The notes beneath the pieces were generated by a model. That model was not told the DNA's origin and ran no database searches. It was given only the letters and a program-made list of their open reading frames with translations. From Rhizobium sp. NLR16a (GTDB lineage Bacteria; Pseudomonadota; Alphaproteobacteria; Rhizobiales; Rhizobiaceae), in assembly GCF_017948245.1 (NCBI RefSeq), contig NZ_CP072871.1:62001-126000 (forward strand): DNA of 64,000 nt, read 5' to 3'. The translations under genes were made by a program, and so were the position numbers. Shown in pieces: positions 1 to 8,517 of this stretch (position 1 is its first letter; each line of letters starts with the position of its first letter).

Positions 1-246
1 GTGCCGGTGCGAACGGCTGTGGCCTACCGACCTTTGCCGAAGGATGATCCTCAACGCCGCCGGCCCGATATTTCCCGCGCGACAGAACTTCTCGATTGGC
101 AGCCGACGGTGCCCCTTGCCGAGGGGCTCAGATATACGATCGACTGGTTTGCCGCCAATTTGGACGATCGTCCCCGTAAACGCGTCGCTGCGCCTCGCCG
201 TCATCGCGCCGCGGCTGCCTCGCAGGCCGCCCCCTTGGACAACTGA
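1..246 (+). CDS. NAD-dependent sugar-nucleotide epimerase/decarboxylase, C-terminal end (partial)
   Basis: Only the last ~80 codons are in the window; the protein begins upstream of base 1, so the GTG at base 1 is not a real start. The stretch with [11 protein letters not shown] followed by [21 protein letters not shown] is the typical C-terminal end of extended short-chain dehydrogenases of the UDP-glucuronate decarboxylase/UDP-glucose epimerase group. The last ~25 residues are Arg/Ala-rich and look like a non-conserved tail. It is followed five bases later by a methyltransferase gene, which suggests a surface-polysaccharide or glycosylation operon that begins outside the window. The exact substrate cannot be told from this fragment. 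Confidence 0.7.
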   Translation: MPVRTAVAYRPLPKDDPQRRRPDISRATELLDWQPTVPLAEGLRYTIDWFAANLDDRPRKRVAAPRRHRAAAASQAAPLDN

Positions 247-251
247 CGCGG

Positions 252-989
252 ATGCACACGATGGTGAACCTGCAACAGCGTATCAATGAACTGGGCCCCT
301 GGTTTCAGAATATGCGGTTCGGAGAGATCGAAACCGCGCCGGACCATTTTCTCGGCGACTATCCGGCGTTCAAATGGGAAGGCTTCAAACATGTCGTGCC
401 CAAGGATCTGGAAGGACGCAGCGTTCTCGATATCGGCTGCAATGCAGGCTTTTATGCGCTCGAAATGAAGCGCCGCAACGCCGGGCGGGTGTTAGGCATC
501 GACAGCGATCCACGTTATCTCGAGCAGGCCCGCTTCGCCGCCGATCATTTCGGCCTCGATATCGAGTTCAGGCAGATGTCGGTTTACGAGGTGTCGAAAC
601 TTGGCGAGAGGTTCGATCTTGTGATCTTCATGGGCGTGCTTTACCACCTGCGCCATCCGTTGCTGGCACTGGATCTGCTCCACGAACATGTGGCTGCAGA
701 CCTCATGCTGTTCCAATGCCTGCAGCGTGGTGAAGAGCGGATTGCCACGCTGGAAGAGGATTACGACTTTTCGGAATGGAAGGTTTTTGACCGGCCGGAT
801 TTTCCGAAGCTGTTCTTTGTCGAAGAGCGTTATGCTGCCGATCCCACCAATTGGTTCATTCCCAACAAGGCGGCGGTCGAAGCGATGCTGCGCAGCTCGG
901 GTTTTGTCATCGAGGCCAATCCCGAGCGAGAAGTTTATCTCTGCCGCCTGGGGCGGCGGCCATATATGGTCGAGCCGCCGCCCGGTTGA
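252..989 (+). CDS. SAM-dependent methyltransferase, TIGR04290/CmoB-like (DUF1698) family
   Basis: This 245-residue protein has a class I methyltransferase fold with the SAM-binding motif VLDIGCNAGFYA at about residues 58-69, an acidic strand end (GIDSD) about 20 residues later, and the LVIFMGVLYHLRHPL segment characteristic of the CmoB/DUF1698 group. It lacks the longer N-terminal part of true CmoB. Members of this shorter family usually sit in glycosyltransferase/epimerase operons, which agrees with the upstream epimerase fragment. The probable role is methylation of a sugar or glycan intermediate (inference from context). ATG at 252 is used; an in-frame ATG at 261 is an alternative. Confidence 0.75.
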   Translation: MHTMVNLQQRINELGPWFQNMRFGEIETAPDHFLGDYPAFKWEGFKHVVPKDLEGRSVLDIGCNAGFYALEMKRRNAGRVLGIDSDPRYLEQARFAADHFGLDIEFRQMSVYEVSKLGERFDLVIFMGVLYHLRHPLLALDLLHEHVAADLMLFQCLQRGEERIATLEEDYDFSEWKVFDRPDFPKLFFVEERYAADPTNWFIPNKAAVEAMLRSSGFVIEANPEREVYLCRLGRRPYMVEPPPG

Positions 990-1000
990 GGTGTTCATCC

Positions 1001-1098
1001 AGAGCGATTGAGCTTTTCACGGAAATGCGAAACCGCTCTAAGTTGTCGTTCGCAACTCCGGACGGAAAACTGTTTCATAGTTTTCCCGGAATTGCTCT
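1001..1098. repeat. Palindromic intergenic repeat of rhizobial RIME/ABC type
   Basis: The gap between the methyltransferase and cytochrome genes starts with AGAGCG, has CGCTCT at 1034-1039, and ends with an ATTGCTCT block. A second half reads GACGGAAAACTGTTTC...TTTTCCCGGAATTGCTCT. The inverted arms and the GGAAAAC/TTTTCC-GGAATTGCTCT wording resemble the short mosaic repeats scattered in Rhizobium and Agrobacterium genomes. The family assignment is from memory; a genome-wide search would show the copy number. Confidence 0.5.
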
Positions 1099-1110
1099 AG
1101 CGGGTCCAGA

Positions 1111-2025
1111 ATGGTGAAAGGTGCCCGATTGTTTTCGACCGCTGTCGCCGCGGTCCTCCTTGTCTGCCTCGCAACCTGGCTGCTGACGAGGCCGCATCCA
1201 CGCTTCGCTGCCGGCGATCCCACGCTGACGCCGGGGGATGCCGAGCGCGGCAGAGTGGTCTTTGCTGCAGGCGGCTGCTCCTCCTGTCATGCTTCCCCCG
1301 GTCAGCCGGACCGCTTAAGGCTCGGAGGAGATCTTGCCCTGGCCTCACCCTATGGAACCTTCAGAGTTCCCAATATCTCGTCCGACCCAGAGGCCGGTAT
1401 CGGATCGTGGTCGGTTGCCGATCTCGCCAACGCGCTGATTTCAGGGGTCTCTCCCTCAGGACAGCATTATTACCCGGTATTCCCCTATCCCAGCTACACG
1501 GGGATGACTCTCGGCGACGTCAGAGATCTATACGCCTTTCTGCATACGCTTTCGCCCGTGCCGGAGCGCCCGCAGCCACACGATATTTCCCCCTTGTTTC
1601 GCATCCGCCGCTTCGTCGGCTTCTGGAAGCTTCTGTTCTTCCACGAAGGCAGATCGGAAGCAGCGCTGAGCGGCGATCCCGTGCATGATCGCGGTGCCTA
1701 TCTCGTGGAGACGCTCGGTCATTGCGCCGAGTGCCACTCATCCCGCAACATATTCGGCGCGTTAAAGCCAAAAACCAGGTTCGCCGGCGGAGTGAGTTCT
1801 GAAGGTGTCGGCTTCAACCCTAACATCACGCCGACAGGTATCAGCTCGTGGTCGGAGCAGGATGTCGCCGAAATGCTTCACAGCGGCAGGACGCCGGGTC
1901 ACGGCTATGTCGGCTGGTCCATGGCGGATGTGGTCGAGAATACGGCGGAGCTCCCGGAGGCCGACCGGATGGCTATCGCCCGATACCTGAAGTCGCTGCC
2001 GCCGCGCCCGACGTCCCATCCTTGA
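1111..2025 (+). CDS. Membrane-anchored diheme cytochrome c
   Basis: This 304-residue protein starts with a hydrophobic signal anchor (residues ~8-26) and carries two haem c-binding motifs, CSSCH at residues 56-60 and CAECH near residue 205. Each is followed by a cytochrome c domain with candidate Met ligands. The two-domain layout resembles the cytochrome subunits of periplasmic alcohol, aldehyde or gluconate dehydrogenases, although no dehydrogenase lies next to it here. It probably passes electrons in the periplasm towards a terminal oxidase; the oxidase operon at 3.7-11.7 kb is a possible partner (inference). It stands alone on the plus strand, behind a palindromic repeat. Confidence 0.8.
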   Translation: MVKGARLFSTAVAAVLLVCLATWLLTRPHPRFAAGDPTLTPGDAERGRVVFAAGGCSSCHASPGQPDRLRLGGDLALASPYGTFRVPNISSDPEAGIGSWSVADLANALISGVSPSGQHYYPVFPYPSYTGMTLGDVRDLYAFLHTLSPVPERPQPHDISPLFRIRRFVGFWKLLFFHEGRSEAALSGDPVHDRGAYLVETLGHCAECHSSRNIFGALKPKTRFAGGVSSEGVGFNPNITPTGISSWSEQDVAEMLHSGRTPGHGYVGWSMADVVENTAELPEADRMAIARYLKSLPPRPTSHP

Positions 2026-2111
2026 TGCGTATCGCCGATCGAGTGATATTGAAGAACGCGAGAACGGGGGGATTAAGCTATTATTGATGCAACGTCATCA
2101 GGTTGGGCGAC

Positions 2112-2136
2112 GGAACAGTGCAATGGCCGCAACGTT
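2112..2136 (+). promoter_or_regulatory. EcfG (RpoE2)-type general-stress promoter
   Basis: GGAAC at 2112-2116 and CGTT at 2133-2136 are separated by exactly 16 bases, matching the alphaproteobacterial EcfG consensus GGAAC-N16-CGTT. The element ends 36 bases before the ATG of the receiver-Crp regulator. No transcript data support it. Confidence 0.55.
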
Positions 2137-2172
2137 TTGAGTGAACAGGTATGATGTGAGAGGCAGATCGTC

Positions 2173-3345
2173 ATGAATACGGCTTTTGACGAACTCGCGC
2201 AAAAGGCTGTCCTGGTCGTCGAGGACGATTACGCTCTCGCCAGCGAACTCGCATCGAAGCTGACAGCAACCGGAATCAAGATAGTCGGGCCTGCACCGAG
2301 CGTCGAACGAGCGTTGCAATATATCGAAGATTCCCAAATTGAAGTGGCCATTCTGGACATCAATCTCGGTGGAACGATGGTGTTCCCTGTCGCCGATGCG
2401 CTGGCTAAGCGCAATATCCCGTTCTTCTTCGCAACCGGCTACAGCCGTGATGTCGTGCCTCCCCGCTTTGCGGATCGGATTTTCGTGGAAAAACCGCTGG
2501 ACACGAGCGCGATTTATACTGCCCTTTCCGAGTGCCGAGGTTCGACGGCGAGGTCATCAGGCGGTCAGAAGAATCTCGTTCTTTCCGCTCTTTCTCCGCG
2601 AGAAGATGATCTTATCCGGCCGCTTCTCAAGCAGGTTCAGCTGGTTCAAGGCGAGGTTCTTGAAAGGCAGTTTGGAGAGATCACGACGGTTTCCTTCATT
2701 GAAAGCGGGACGGTCTCGCTGGTCGCCTCGTCGCTGGATGACTCACAGGTAGAGGTTGGCCTTATCGGGCGTGAAGGGGTAACCGGCACGGGGTTGTTGG
2801 AGGGCGATTGGCGCACTCCCTACAAGCTTGTGGTGCAGACCGAAGGAACCGCGCAGCGCACCGACGTCGACAGCTTCCTTCGTCTGACGCAGAGGGCACC
2901 GCAGTTGCGATCGCTTTCATCAACGTTTTCAAGGACGCTCGCAATTCAAATTGGTTATACGGCCCTCGCCAACAGCCGATATTCCATCGAACAGAGACTG
3001 GCCCGTTTGCTGCTTATGCTCGATGATCGATCGGAAGGCCAGGTGCTGCTTCTGACCCACGAGCATATATCTTCGATGCTCGGCGTCCGGCGTTCAGGAG
3101 TTACGGGCGTACTTCCAATTCTAGAAGGCGAAAAACTCATCCGGTCGGTACGAGGAAAGGTAATCGTCCTCGATCGCGAGGGCCTCATTCTCAAGGCCAG
3201 TGGTTCTTATGGCATTCCGGAGGCGGAATACGAGCGGTTGATGGGGTTTTCATTGCGGGGTGGCGAGAATGTTAGAAGGGCGCATGACCAATCACGTCCT
3301 CACTTCTACAACCCCCAAATACCGGGTAGGAATAGCCGCTCCTAA
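2173..3345 (+). CDS. Receiver domain-Crp/Fnr fusion transcriptional regulator
   Basis: The first ~120 residues form a response-regulator receiver: acidic pocket VVEDD at 15-19, probable phospho-acceptor Asp62 in AILDINLGG, Thr88 and Lys107 in VEKPLD. Residues ~145-260 look like a cyclic-nucleotide-binding-type sensor barrel. Residues ~300-350 hold a Crp-type winged helix (THEHISSMLGVRRSGVTGVL). The ligand pocket does not show a clear cAMP signature and no Fnr-type Cys cluster is present. No histidine kinase lies next to it. An EcfG-like promoter lies just upstream, suggesting a stress-induced regulator that integrates a phosphorelay with a second input. The start has a short spacing from GAGAGGCAG. 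Confidence 0.8.
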   Translation: MNTAFDELAQKAVLVVEDDYALASELASKLTATGIKIVGPAPSVERALQYIEDSQIEVAILDINLGGTMVFPVADALAKRNIPFFFATGYSRDVVPPRFADRIFVEKPLDTSAIYTALSECRGSTARSSGGQKNLVLSALSPREDDLIRPLLKQVQLVQGEVLERQFGEITTVSFIESGTVSLVASSLDDSQVEVGLIGREGVTGTGLLEGDWRTPYKLVVQTEGTAQRTDVDSFLRLTQRAPQLRSLSSTFSRTLAIQIGYTALANSRYSIEQRLARLLLMLDDRSEGQVLLLTHEHISSMLGVRRSGVTGVLPILEGEKLIRSVRGKVIVLDREGLILKASGSYGIPEAEYERLMGFSLRGGENVRRAHDQSRPHFYNPQIPGRNSRS

Positions 3346-3478
3346 ATCACAGTGGCGAAAATTGCTGAATTTCGTCACAGACGGGGATCCCATTGGAGGG
3401 CAAGTTTTGCACGCCGCAATCGTTCGACCCCAACCCCGTTTTTGGGACGCGCAAAGACTTTTGCAGCGGATGCTGTCG

Positions 3479-3708
3479 CTAAGAGATCGACGTAAAGTTC
3501 TCGCCCCGTCGCAGCGCGGATCCGCCGGCCTGTTGCTTCTCGTCACATTCTAGCAACTCTGCCTTAAGCCTCTCAAGGTGCGCCACATGCATGTCCTGCG
3601 ACTCCTCGAAATTGGTCAAAAGCCGTATCGCCTTCACGTCGGCGCCGCGGTTGGTCAGCTCAGCGACAATCTCGCGCTGTCGAGCGCCGTGATGATCCGA
3701 GCAACTTT
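3479..3708 (-). pseudogene. Truncated remnant of a rhizobial small coiled-coil protein gene
   Basis: In the 390-bp gap after the regulator gene, one minus-strand frame reads REIVAELTNRGADVKAIRLL followed by a FEESQDMHVAHLERLKAELL-type segment, then an unrelated tail up to a stop at 3479. This matches the ending of small rhizobial proteins with an ARQ-x-IVAEL...LL-x-FEESQ-x-H pattern. The beginning is missing: an in-frame stop comes just before the conserved part and no start codon or ribosome site is present. The rest of the gap (3346-3478) holds nothing recognisable. The family link is by memory of pattern. Confidence 0.45.
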
Positions 3709-3737
3709 AAAGGCGGGTTGATCGGAAACCCAGATTT

Positions 3738-4160
3738 CTAACGAGCATAGAGATAGGCTGCCAGATCGCGGGCCTCCTGTTCGGATATCCCGGTGGCCGG
3801 CATCGCCGTCTTTGGCGAATGGGCCTGCGGCGCGACAATCCAGCTGATGAGGTTGTCGGCGGAATTGTTGAGCACGCCGGCAATGTAGACCCGCTCGCGC
3901 AGACCGGAGAGATCGCCGCCGACCTTGCCGTCGGCGCCCTCGATGCCGGGAATGGTGTGACATCCGGCGCAGCCATATCGGCGAAAAATCGCCGGCGCCC
4001 GCGCCGGATCGCCTTTCGTCATGGCGACGGCAACAGCCTGCCTTTCGGATCGCTGCCGGTAGATGTCGGTCAAGGTCAATGCCGCCGTCAGGCTCACCAC
4101 GCAGGCGGCGATCACCAAGGCGGGGCGAAGGGAATTATGGGGCGACGATGCGTGTTCCAT
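3738..4160 (-). CDS. Membrane-anchored monohaem cytochrome c
   Basis: This is the last gene of the minus-strand oxidase operon. The ATG at 4160 is preferred because GGGAGG lies 8 bases upstream; it overlaps the end of the ctaG-like gene by 26 bases. The ~140-residue product has an N-terminal transmembrane anchor (ALVIAACVVSLTAALTL), a haem motif CAGCHTIPG, and a distal Met in TAMPATGIS. It probably faces the periplasm and feeds electrons to the CoxB haem/CuA domain. Confidence 0.8.
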   Translation of the reverse strand: MEHASSPHNSLRPALVIAACVVSLTAALTLTDIYRQRSERQAVAVAMTKGDPARAPAIFRRYGCAGCHTIPGIEGADGKVGGDLSGLRERVYIAGVLNNSADNLISWIVAPQAHSPKTAMPATGISEQEARDLAAYLYAR

Positions 4161-5028
4161 CTGCGCCTCCCTTTCCGGAAGCCCTGATCCACAAAGCCGC
4201 CAGCGCCAGCGCAACAGCGGCGTAGACGATGGCGGCAGGAACCCACATTACCAGGCCTGCCATCTGCTGGTCTTCGAGCGGCGACAGCCCCCAAACCCCG
4301 GATGAGCGTGTCTGCACGACGTAGAGCACGTTGGGTGACAGGGCGATGAGGGCCCCGAGAATGCTCATATGCAGCATCGTCAGGAAAAGGTGCCAGGCCG
4401 CCAGCCCCCTGTTCGTCTTCCAGATGACGGACCACCAGAACAGGACGGCACTTACAAAAAAGGAAAGATGCTGCAGCCGGTGGAGCGGCGTGCTTTCAAT
4501 CGCGGCGTCGAACAGGACAGGCGCATGCCATGCCCAGATTGCCGCCCCGTGCAGCAGCGTCGCGACAGTGCCGTTGCTGAGCAACCTCCAGGTCTTGCGA
4601 ACCATGCGCGAGGCGAGCACCTGTCCTGTCCGGCGCCTGACGATCCTTGGCAGCCCCCAGAGCAGCACGGCCGACGGCCGTGCCGATACGATGAGCGGCG
4701 CGGCAACCGCCATGACCAGTTCATGTTCGATCATATGGAAGGTGAAAAGTTGTTCTCCAAGCCAATGGAGGGGAGAGACAAGCGCGCCGGCAAGCACCAG
4801 CCAGCCGGCCCAATAGGCCAAAAGCCGGTGCGCGAAGACGCGCCGGCCAGCGGATGATCGCGACATCAAGCGAAGGCTTCCACTTGCATAGAGGGCTGCG
4901 CAAACTGCGAGCGGCGCGATTATCCAGGGATCGGCCGTCCATGTGAAGGAATTCGAATGGGCATGGCCTTCATGTGCCAGTCCCGGTGTCGCCATGAAAA
5001 GAAAAGCGATTGTCGTTGCTGTTCTCAT
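4135..5028 (-). CDS. ctaG: CtaG-type cytochrome c oxidase assembly protein (caa3_CtaG family)
   Basis: This polytopic protein of ~297 residues has a cleavable signal-like start (FLFMATPGLAHEGHAHS), an early His-rich segment, about seven membrane segments and the HMIEHELVMAVAAPLIV and SPLHWLGEQLFTFH motifs of the caa3_CtaG family. That family assists copper insertion into caa3-type oxidases and is distinct from the Cox11 family also called CtaG. The ATG at 5028 overlaps the stop of the upstream coxC gene as ATGA, so translation is probably coupled. Confidence 0.8.
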   Translation of the reverse strand: MRTATTIAFLFMATPGLAHEGHAHSNSFTWTADPWIIAPLAVCAALYASGSLRLMSRSSAGRRVFAHRLLAYWAGWLVLAGALVSPLHWLGEQLFTFHMIEHELVMAVAAPLIVSARPSAVLLWGLPRIVRRRTGQVLASRMVRKTWRLLSNGTVATLLHGAAIWAWHAPVLFDAAIESTPLHRLQHLSFFVSAVLFWWSVIWKTNRGLAAWHLFLTMLHMSILGALIALSPNVLYVVQTRSSGVWGLSPLEDQQMAGLVMWVPAAIVYAAVALALAALWIRASGKGGADGTRIVAP

Positions 5029-5627
5029 AGCCGCGGCACCCAATAGATGCATCCGTAGAGCGGAAGCCAGGCGAGCACGACAAAGTTCCAGTAGAGCGCG
5101 TTATCTTCGACATCGCCGTAGCGCCGCGCATTGTCACCATGCTTCGAAAACATCAGGCAGGCGAGGACGACGGTATCGACGAGATCGGTGATGATGTGGG
5201 TCGCGTGCAGGCCGAGCATTGTCCAGACGATCGATCCGTAGGCGTCGTCGTCCCAGCCTATGTGGAGGGCAGGAAATTCGTAGGCGCGGGGTATGAGGGG
5301 TGCCGCTCCGAGAAGCGCCATGATGATCAGTCCCGCGCGCACCTTGCGGAGATCCCTCTGCTTCGCCCACCGCGCGACGAGCATATTCGGCACGATGCTG
5401 ACGAGAAGCAGCAGGGTCAGGATCGTGCCGGGAAGGAGATCCGGGGCAGGGGCTTCGATCGGCCAATGCGGCGCCAGGCTCATGAGATAGAAGTAGACGA
5501 CGATCGCCAGAGCGAATCCCATGCCTTCAATCAGCATGAAGGCGCTGGTGCCCCAGAAGGTCAGGCTGGCGGTGCCCAGGCCGTGCAAGGGAAGCTTCGA
5601 GAGATCGGTGACCACGCGCTCCTTCAT
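5025..5627 (-). CDS. coxC: Cytochrome c oxidase subunit III family protein
   Basis: The ~200-residue protein has about five membrane segments and subunit III signatures such as LTFWGTSAFMLIEG near the N terminus and GLHATHIITDLVDT, where the His pair precedes the fourth helix. It ends with WNFVVLAWLPLYGCIYW. It is shorter than the ~290-residue mitochondrial-type CoxC, as usual for caa3/cbaA-type clusters. The ATG at 5627 overlaps the coxA stop as ATGA. Confidence 0.8.
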   Translation of the reverse strand: MKERVVTDLSKLPLHGLGTASLTFWGTSAFMLIEGMGFALAIVVYFYLMSLAPHWPIEAPAPDLLPGTILTLLLLVSIVPNMLVARWAKQRDLRKVRAGLIIMALLGAAPLIPRAYEFPALHIGWDDDAYGSIVWTMLGLHATHIITDLVDTVVLACLMFSKHGDNARRYGDVEDNALYWNFVVLAWLPLYGCIYWVPRL

Positions 5628-7537
5628 GTCTCGTCCTCCGGTGTTTGCTTGGGCCAGAACCATCCTGTCAGAGTGATCGCCACCGGAACGGCTCCCCAGA
5701 CGACGGCCCACGGGCTGAAGATCGAGCCGATCAGCATGATGCTGGTGGCAATGGCGGCCAGAAACGGCCAGATGGAATCGGCTGGCGAGGCCTCCCGCGC
5801 CTCCGGCTCGCCTGATGTGACGCTGCTGACGATCAGTTCCCGCCGATCGAGCCGAAGTCCCGTCGCCACCGCCAATGTCTCGCCCGACATCCAGAGCGGC
5901 TCGCGCGATTCGACCACCGGAATATGCCGAAAATTATAGGGGGGAGGGGGCGAAGGCACGGCCCATTCCAATGTTGACGCATTCCAGGGATTGCGGCCGG
6001 CCGGCGGGCCATGGCGGAAGCTGCGCAGGGCATCGATGAAGAAGACCAGGAAGCCGGCGGCCAGGATAAAGGCGCTGAGGCTGACGAACAGGTTCAAACC
6101 GGCCCAGGGCAGCTCGGGCGGATAGGTGTAGACGCGCCGCGGCATGCCCTGGAGCCCCAGGATGTGCATTGGGAAGAAAGTCAGGTGGAAGCCTGTGAAG
6201 ATCAGGCCGAAGGCCCACCGTCCGAGCCTTTCGCTCATCATCCGCCCGGTCATCTTTGGAAACCAGTAGTAGATCGCGCCGATCAGCGGGAAGACGGAGC
6301 CGCCGATCAGGACATAGTGGAAATGGGCGACGACGAAATAGGTGTCGTGGACCTGAGTATCGAGGGGCACCGACGCCACCATCACGCCGGTCAGGCCGCC
6401 GATGACGAAGGTGATGAGGAAGCCGATGATGAAAAGCAGCGGTGTCTTGAACACCGGACGGCCATCCCACAGCGTTGCCAGCCAGCAGAAGATCTGGGTT
6501 CCGGCGGGAATGGCGATCGCCATGCTCGAGGCGGTGAAAAAGCTGCTCCCCAGCCGCGGCAGGCCGGCCACGAACATGTGGTGCACCCATAGGCCGAAGG
6601 AGAGAATTCCGGTGGCGATCATCGCCAGCACCAGCGGCATATAGCCGAAGACCGGACGCTGTGTGAAGGTGGAGATCATGGCGGAGACGATGCCGACGGC
6701 CGGCAGGAAGATGATGTAGACTTCGGGATGGCCGAAGAACCAGAACAGGTGCTGCCAGAGGAGGACGTCGCCCCCTTCCGCAGGATTATAGAACTGGGTG
6801 CCGACCAGCCGGTCGAGAATGAGCGATGAACTGGCGAACATGATCGCCGGCATGGCCAGGATGACCAGAAAGGCGGTGACCAGCATCGACCAGACGAAGA
6901 CGGGTATCCGATCGAGCGACATGCCGGGCGCGCGCAGCTTGAAGACCGTCACGACGATCTCGACGGCAACGGCAAGGGCGGACACCTCGGTGAAGGTGAT
7001 CATCTGTGCCCAGAGGTCCGCCCGTTTCCCCGCGCCATATTGCGGGCCGGACAGAGGCACGTAGGAGAACCAGCCGACATCGGGGGCGGTATCGAGGGCA
7101 AGCGAGATCCACAGCAGCAGCCCTCCGGCGAGATAGATCCAGTAGGAGAAGGCGTTCAGCCTGGGAAAGGCGATGTTGCGGGTTCCGACCATCAGAGGAA
7201 CGAGATAGACCGCCATTGCCTCCATGACCGGCACCGCAAACAGGAACATCATGTTGCTGCCGTGCACGGTGAAGATCTGATTGTACCGGTCCGCGCTGAC
7301 GAAGCGGGCCTCGGGGAAGGCGAGCTGGATACGCATCACAAGCGCCAGCACGCCGCCGAGAATGAGAAAGACAAAGGCTGTCGCGATATAGCGCCGACCG
7401 ATGATCTTGTGATCGACCGTGGAGAGCGCTGCCAGCAATCCGGAAGGAGTCGACCATGTGCGCCTGAGGAAGGCTTCCGCCTCTTCATTGCCGGCAGCCA
7501 GATCGGCTGGGGAAGGGGTTCTGCCGGTGCCGGTCAT
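5624..7537 (-). CDS. coxA: Cytochrome c oxidase subunit I
   Basis: The 637-residue catalytic subunit carries the haem-copper oxidase core: HGSNMMFLFAVPVM for low-spin haem binding, FFGHPEVYI with the Cu-ligand His of the His-Tyr pair, HHMFVAGLP with the CuB His pair, and VVAHFHYVL with the haem ligands. The PEVYI and YSFV-related residues suggest an A-type oxidase. After the twelve core helices there is an extra ~100-residue C-terminal part with two more helices. The ATG at 7537 overlaps the coxB stop as ATGA; the longer frame upstream is not needed. Confidence 0.93.
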   Translation of the reverse strand: MTGTGRTPSPADLAAGNEEAEAFLRRTWSTPSGLLAALSTVDHKIIGRRYIATAFVFLILGGVLALVMRIQLAFPEARFVSADRYNQIFTVHGSNMMFLFAVPVMEAMAVYLVPLMVGTRNIAFPRLNAFSYWIYLAGGLLLWISLALDTAPDVGWFSYVPLSGPQYGAGKRADLWAQMITFTEVSALAVAVEIVVTVFKLRAPGMSLDRIPVFVWSMLVTAFLVILAMPAIMFASSSLILDRLVGTQFYNPAEGGDVLLWQHLFWFFGHPEVYIIFLPAVGIVSAMISTFTQRPVFGYMPLVLAMIATGILSFGLWVHHMFVAGLPRLGSSFFTASSMAIAIPAGTQIFCWLATLWDGRPVFKTPLLFIIGFLITFVIGGLTGVMVASVPLDTQVHDTYFVVAHFHYVLIGGSVFPLIGAIYYWFPKMTGRMMSERLGRWAFGLIFTGFHLTFFPMHILGLQGMPRRVYTYPPELPWAGLNLFVSLSAFILAAGFLVFFIDALRSFRHGPPAGRNPWNASTLEWAVPSPPPPYNFRHIPVVESREPLWMSGETLAVATGLRLDRRELIVSSVTSGEPEAREASPADSIWPFLAAIATSIMLIGSIFSPWAVVWGAVPVAITLTGWFWPKQTPEDET

Positions 7538-8517
7538 CGCAGACCACTCATGTAGGCGCTCAACTGTCTCAGCTCTTCGCCGGTGAGGGGGACCAACGGC
7601 ATGTTGTTGCCCGGCTTCAGCGTTTGCGGGTCGGCAATCCATGCCGCAACCGATCCCCGCGTATTCTCCAGCCGCCCCGCCGCAATCATGCTGCGGCTGC
7701 CGACATGGGTGAGGTCAGGTCCGGAGGTGCCCGACGCCTCGGTGCCGCGGATGGTGTGGCAGGCGGCGCAAGGCTTGCTCATGAAGACGAGCTCTCCCGC
7801 CGCGGCATCACCATCGGTCGGTGCGGCTGCCGTTTCTCTCTGCGACTCCAGCCATCTGGCATAGTCCTCCGGCTCCTCGGCGATCACCAACAGTGCCATG
7901 TGGCTGTGCTGCAGGCCGCAGAATTCGGCGCATTGGCCGCGATAGATGCCGGCTTTGGTGGCATGCAGCGTCAGACGGTTATCGCGGCCGGGGACCAGAT
8001 CCTGCTTTCCCGTCAGGTTCGGCACCCAGAACGAATGAATGACATCAGTCGCGTCCAGGCGCAGCCGGACATCGGTTCCCACCGGGATATGCAGCTCGTT
8101 GGCGGTCTGGAATGTCTTGGCGGGATCCGCATCGAGATAGGTAAACTGCCACCACCACTGCTGCCCGCGAACGGCGATGGTCGGCTGATTGTCCCGGCCG
8201 CGGTCGACGCCATTGGTTGCGTAAAAACTGGTGATTGTCAGGAAGCTTATGACCAGGAAAGTCATCACGATCGCGCCGTTAACGACCCTGCCCATGGAAC
8301 GCTCGGACTGCGGTTCACCGGGGGCCTGGTTTTTCCTGCGAACCAGCGCCCATGCCATGACGCTCATGACTAGCACGAAGACAACGCCGCAGACGGCGAC
8401 AAACAGGAGTATCAAGCTTCTGAGTTCCGAAGCGGCAGGTCCGTCCGCATTCAGCGCCGATTGCGTCCCGGCAGCGCAGCCGGACAGAAACAAGGTGCAT
8501 GCCGCGGCGATCTTCAA
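7534..8517 (-). CDS. coxB: Cytochrome c oxidase subunit II with fused cytochrome c domain (TTG start)
   Basis: The protein has a lipoprotein-like signal (TLFLSGCAAG), two transmembrane helices, and the CuA cupredoxin domain with the ligand cluster GQCAEFCGLQHSHM. A C-terminal cytochrome c domain follows, with CAACHTIRG and a Met ligand in GNNMPLVPL, so this is a caa3-type subunit II. There is no nearby ATG. A TTG at 8517 is the likely start: GAGGTG lies upstream with about 7 bases of spacing, and TTGA overlaps the stop of the previous gene, continuing the overlap pattern of this operon. The ~327-residue length fits the family. Confidence 0.9.
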   Translation of the reverse strand: MKIAAACTLFLSGCAAGTQSALNADGPAASELRSLILLFVAVCGVVFVLVMSVMAWALVRRKNQAPGEPQSERSMGRVVNGAIVMTFLVISFLTITSFYATNGVDRGRDNQPTIAVRGQQWWWQFTYLDADPAKTFQTANELHIPVGTDVRLRLDATDVIHSFWVPNLTGKQDLVPGRDNRLTLHATKAGIYRGQCAEFCGLQHSHMALLVIAEEPEDYARWLESQRETAAAPTDGDAAAGELVFMSKPCAACHTIRGTEASGTSGPDLTHVGSRSMIAAGRLENTRGSVAAWIADPQTLKPGNNMPLVPLTGEELRQLSAYMSGLR

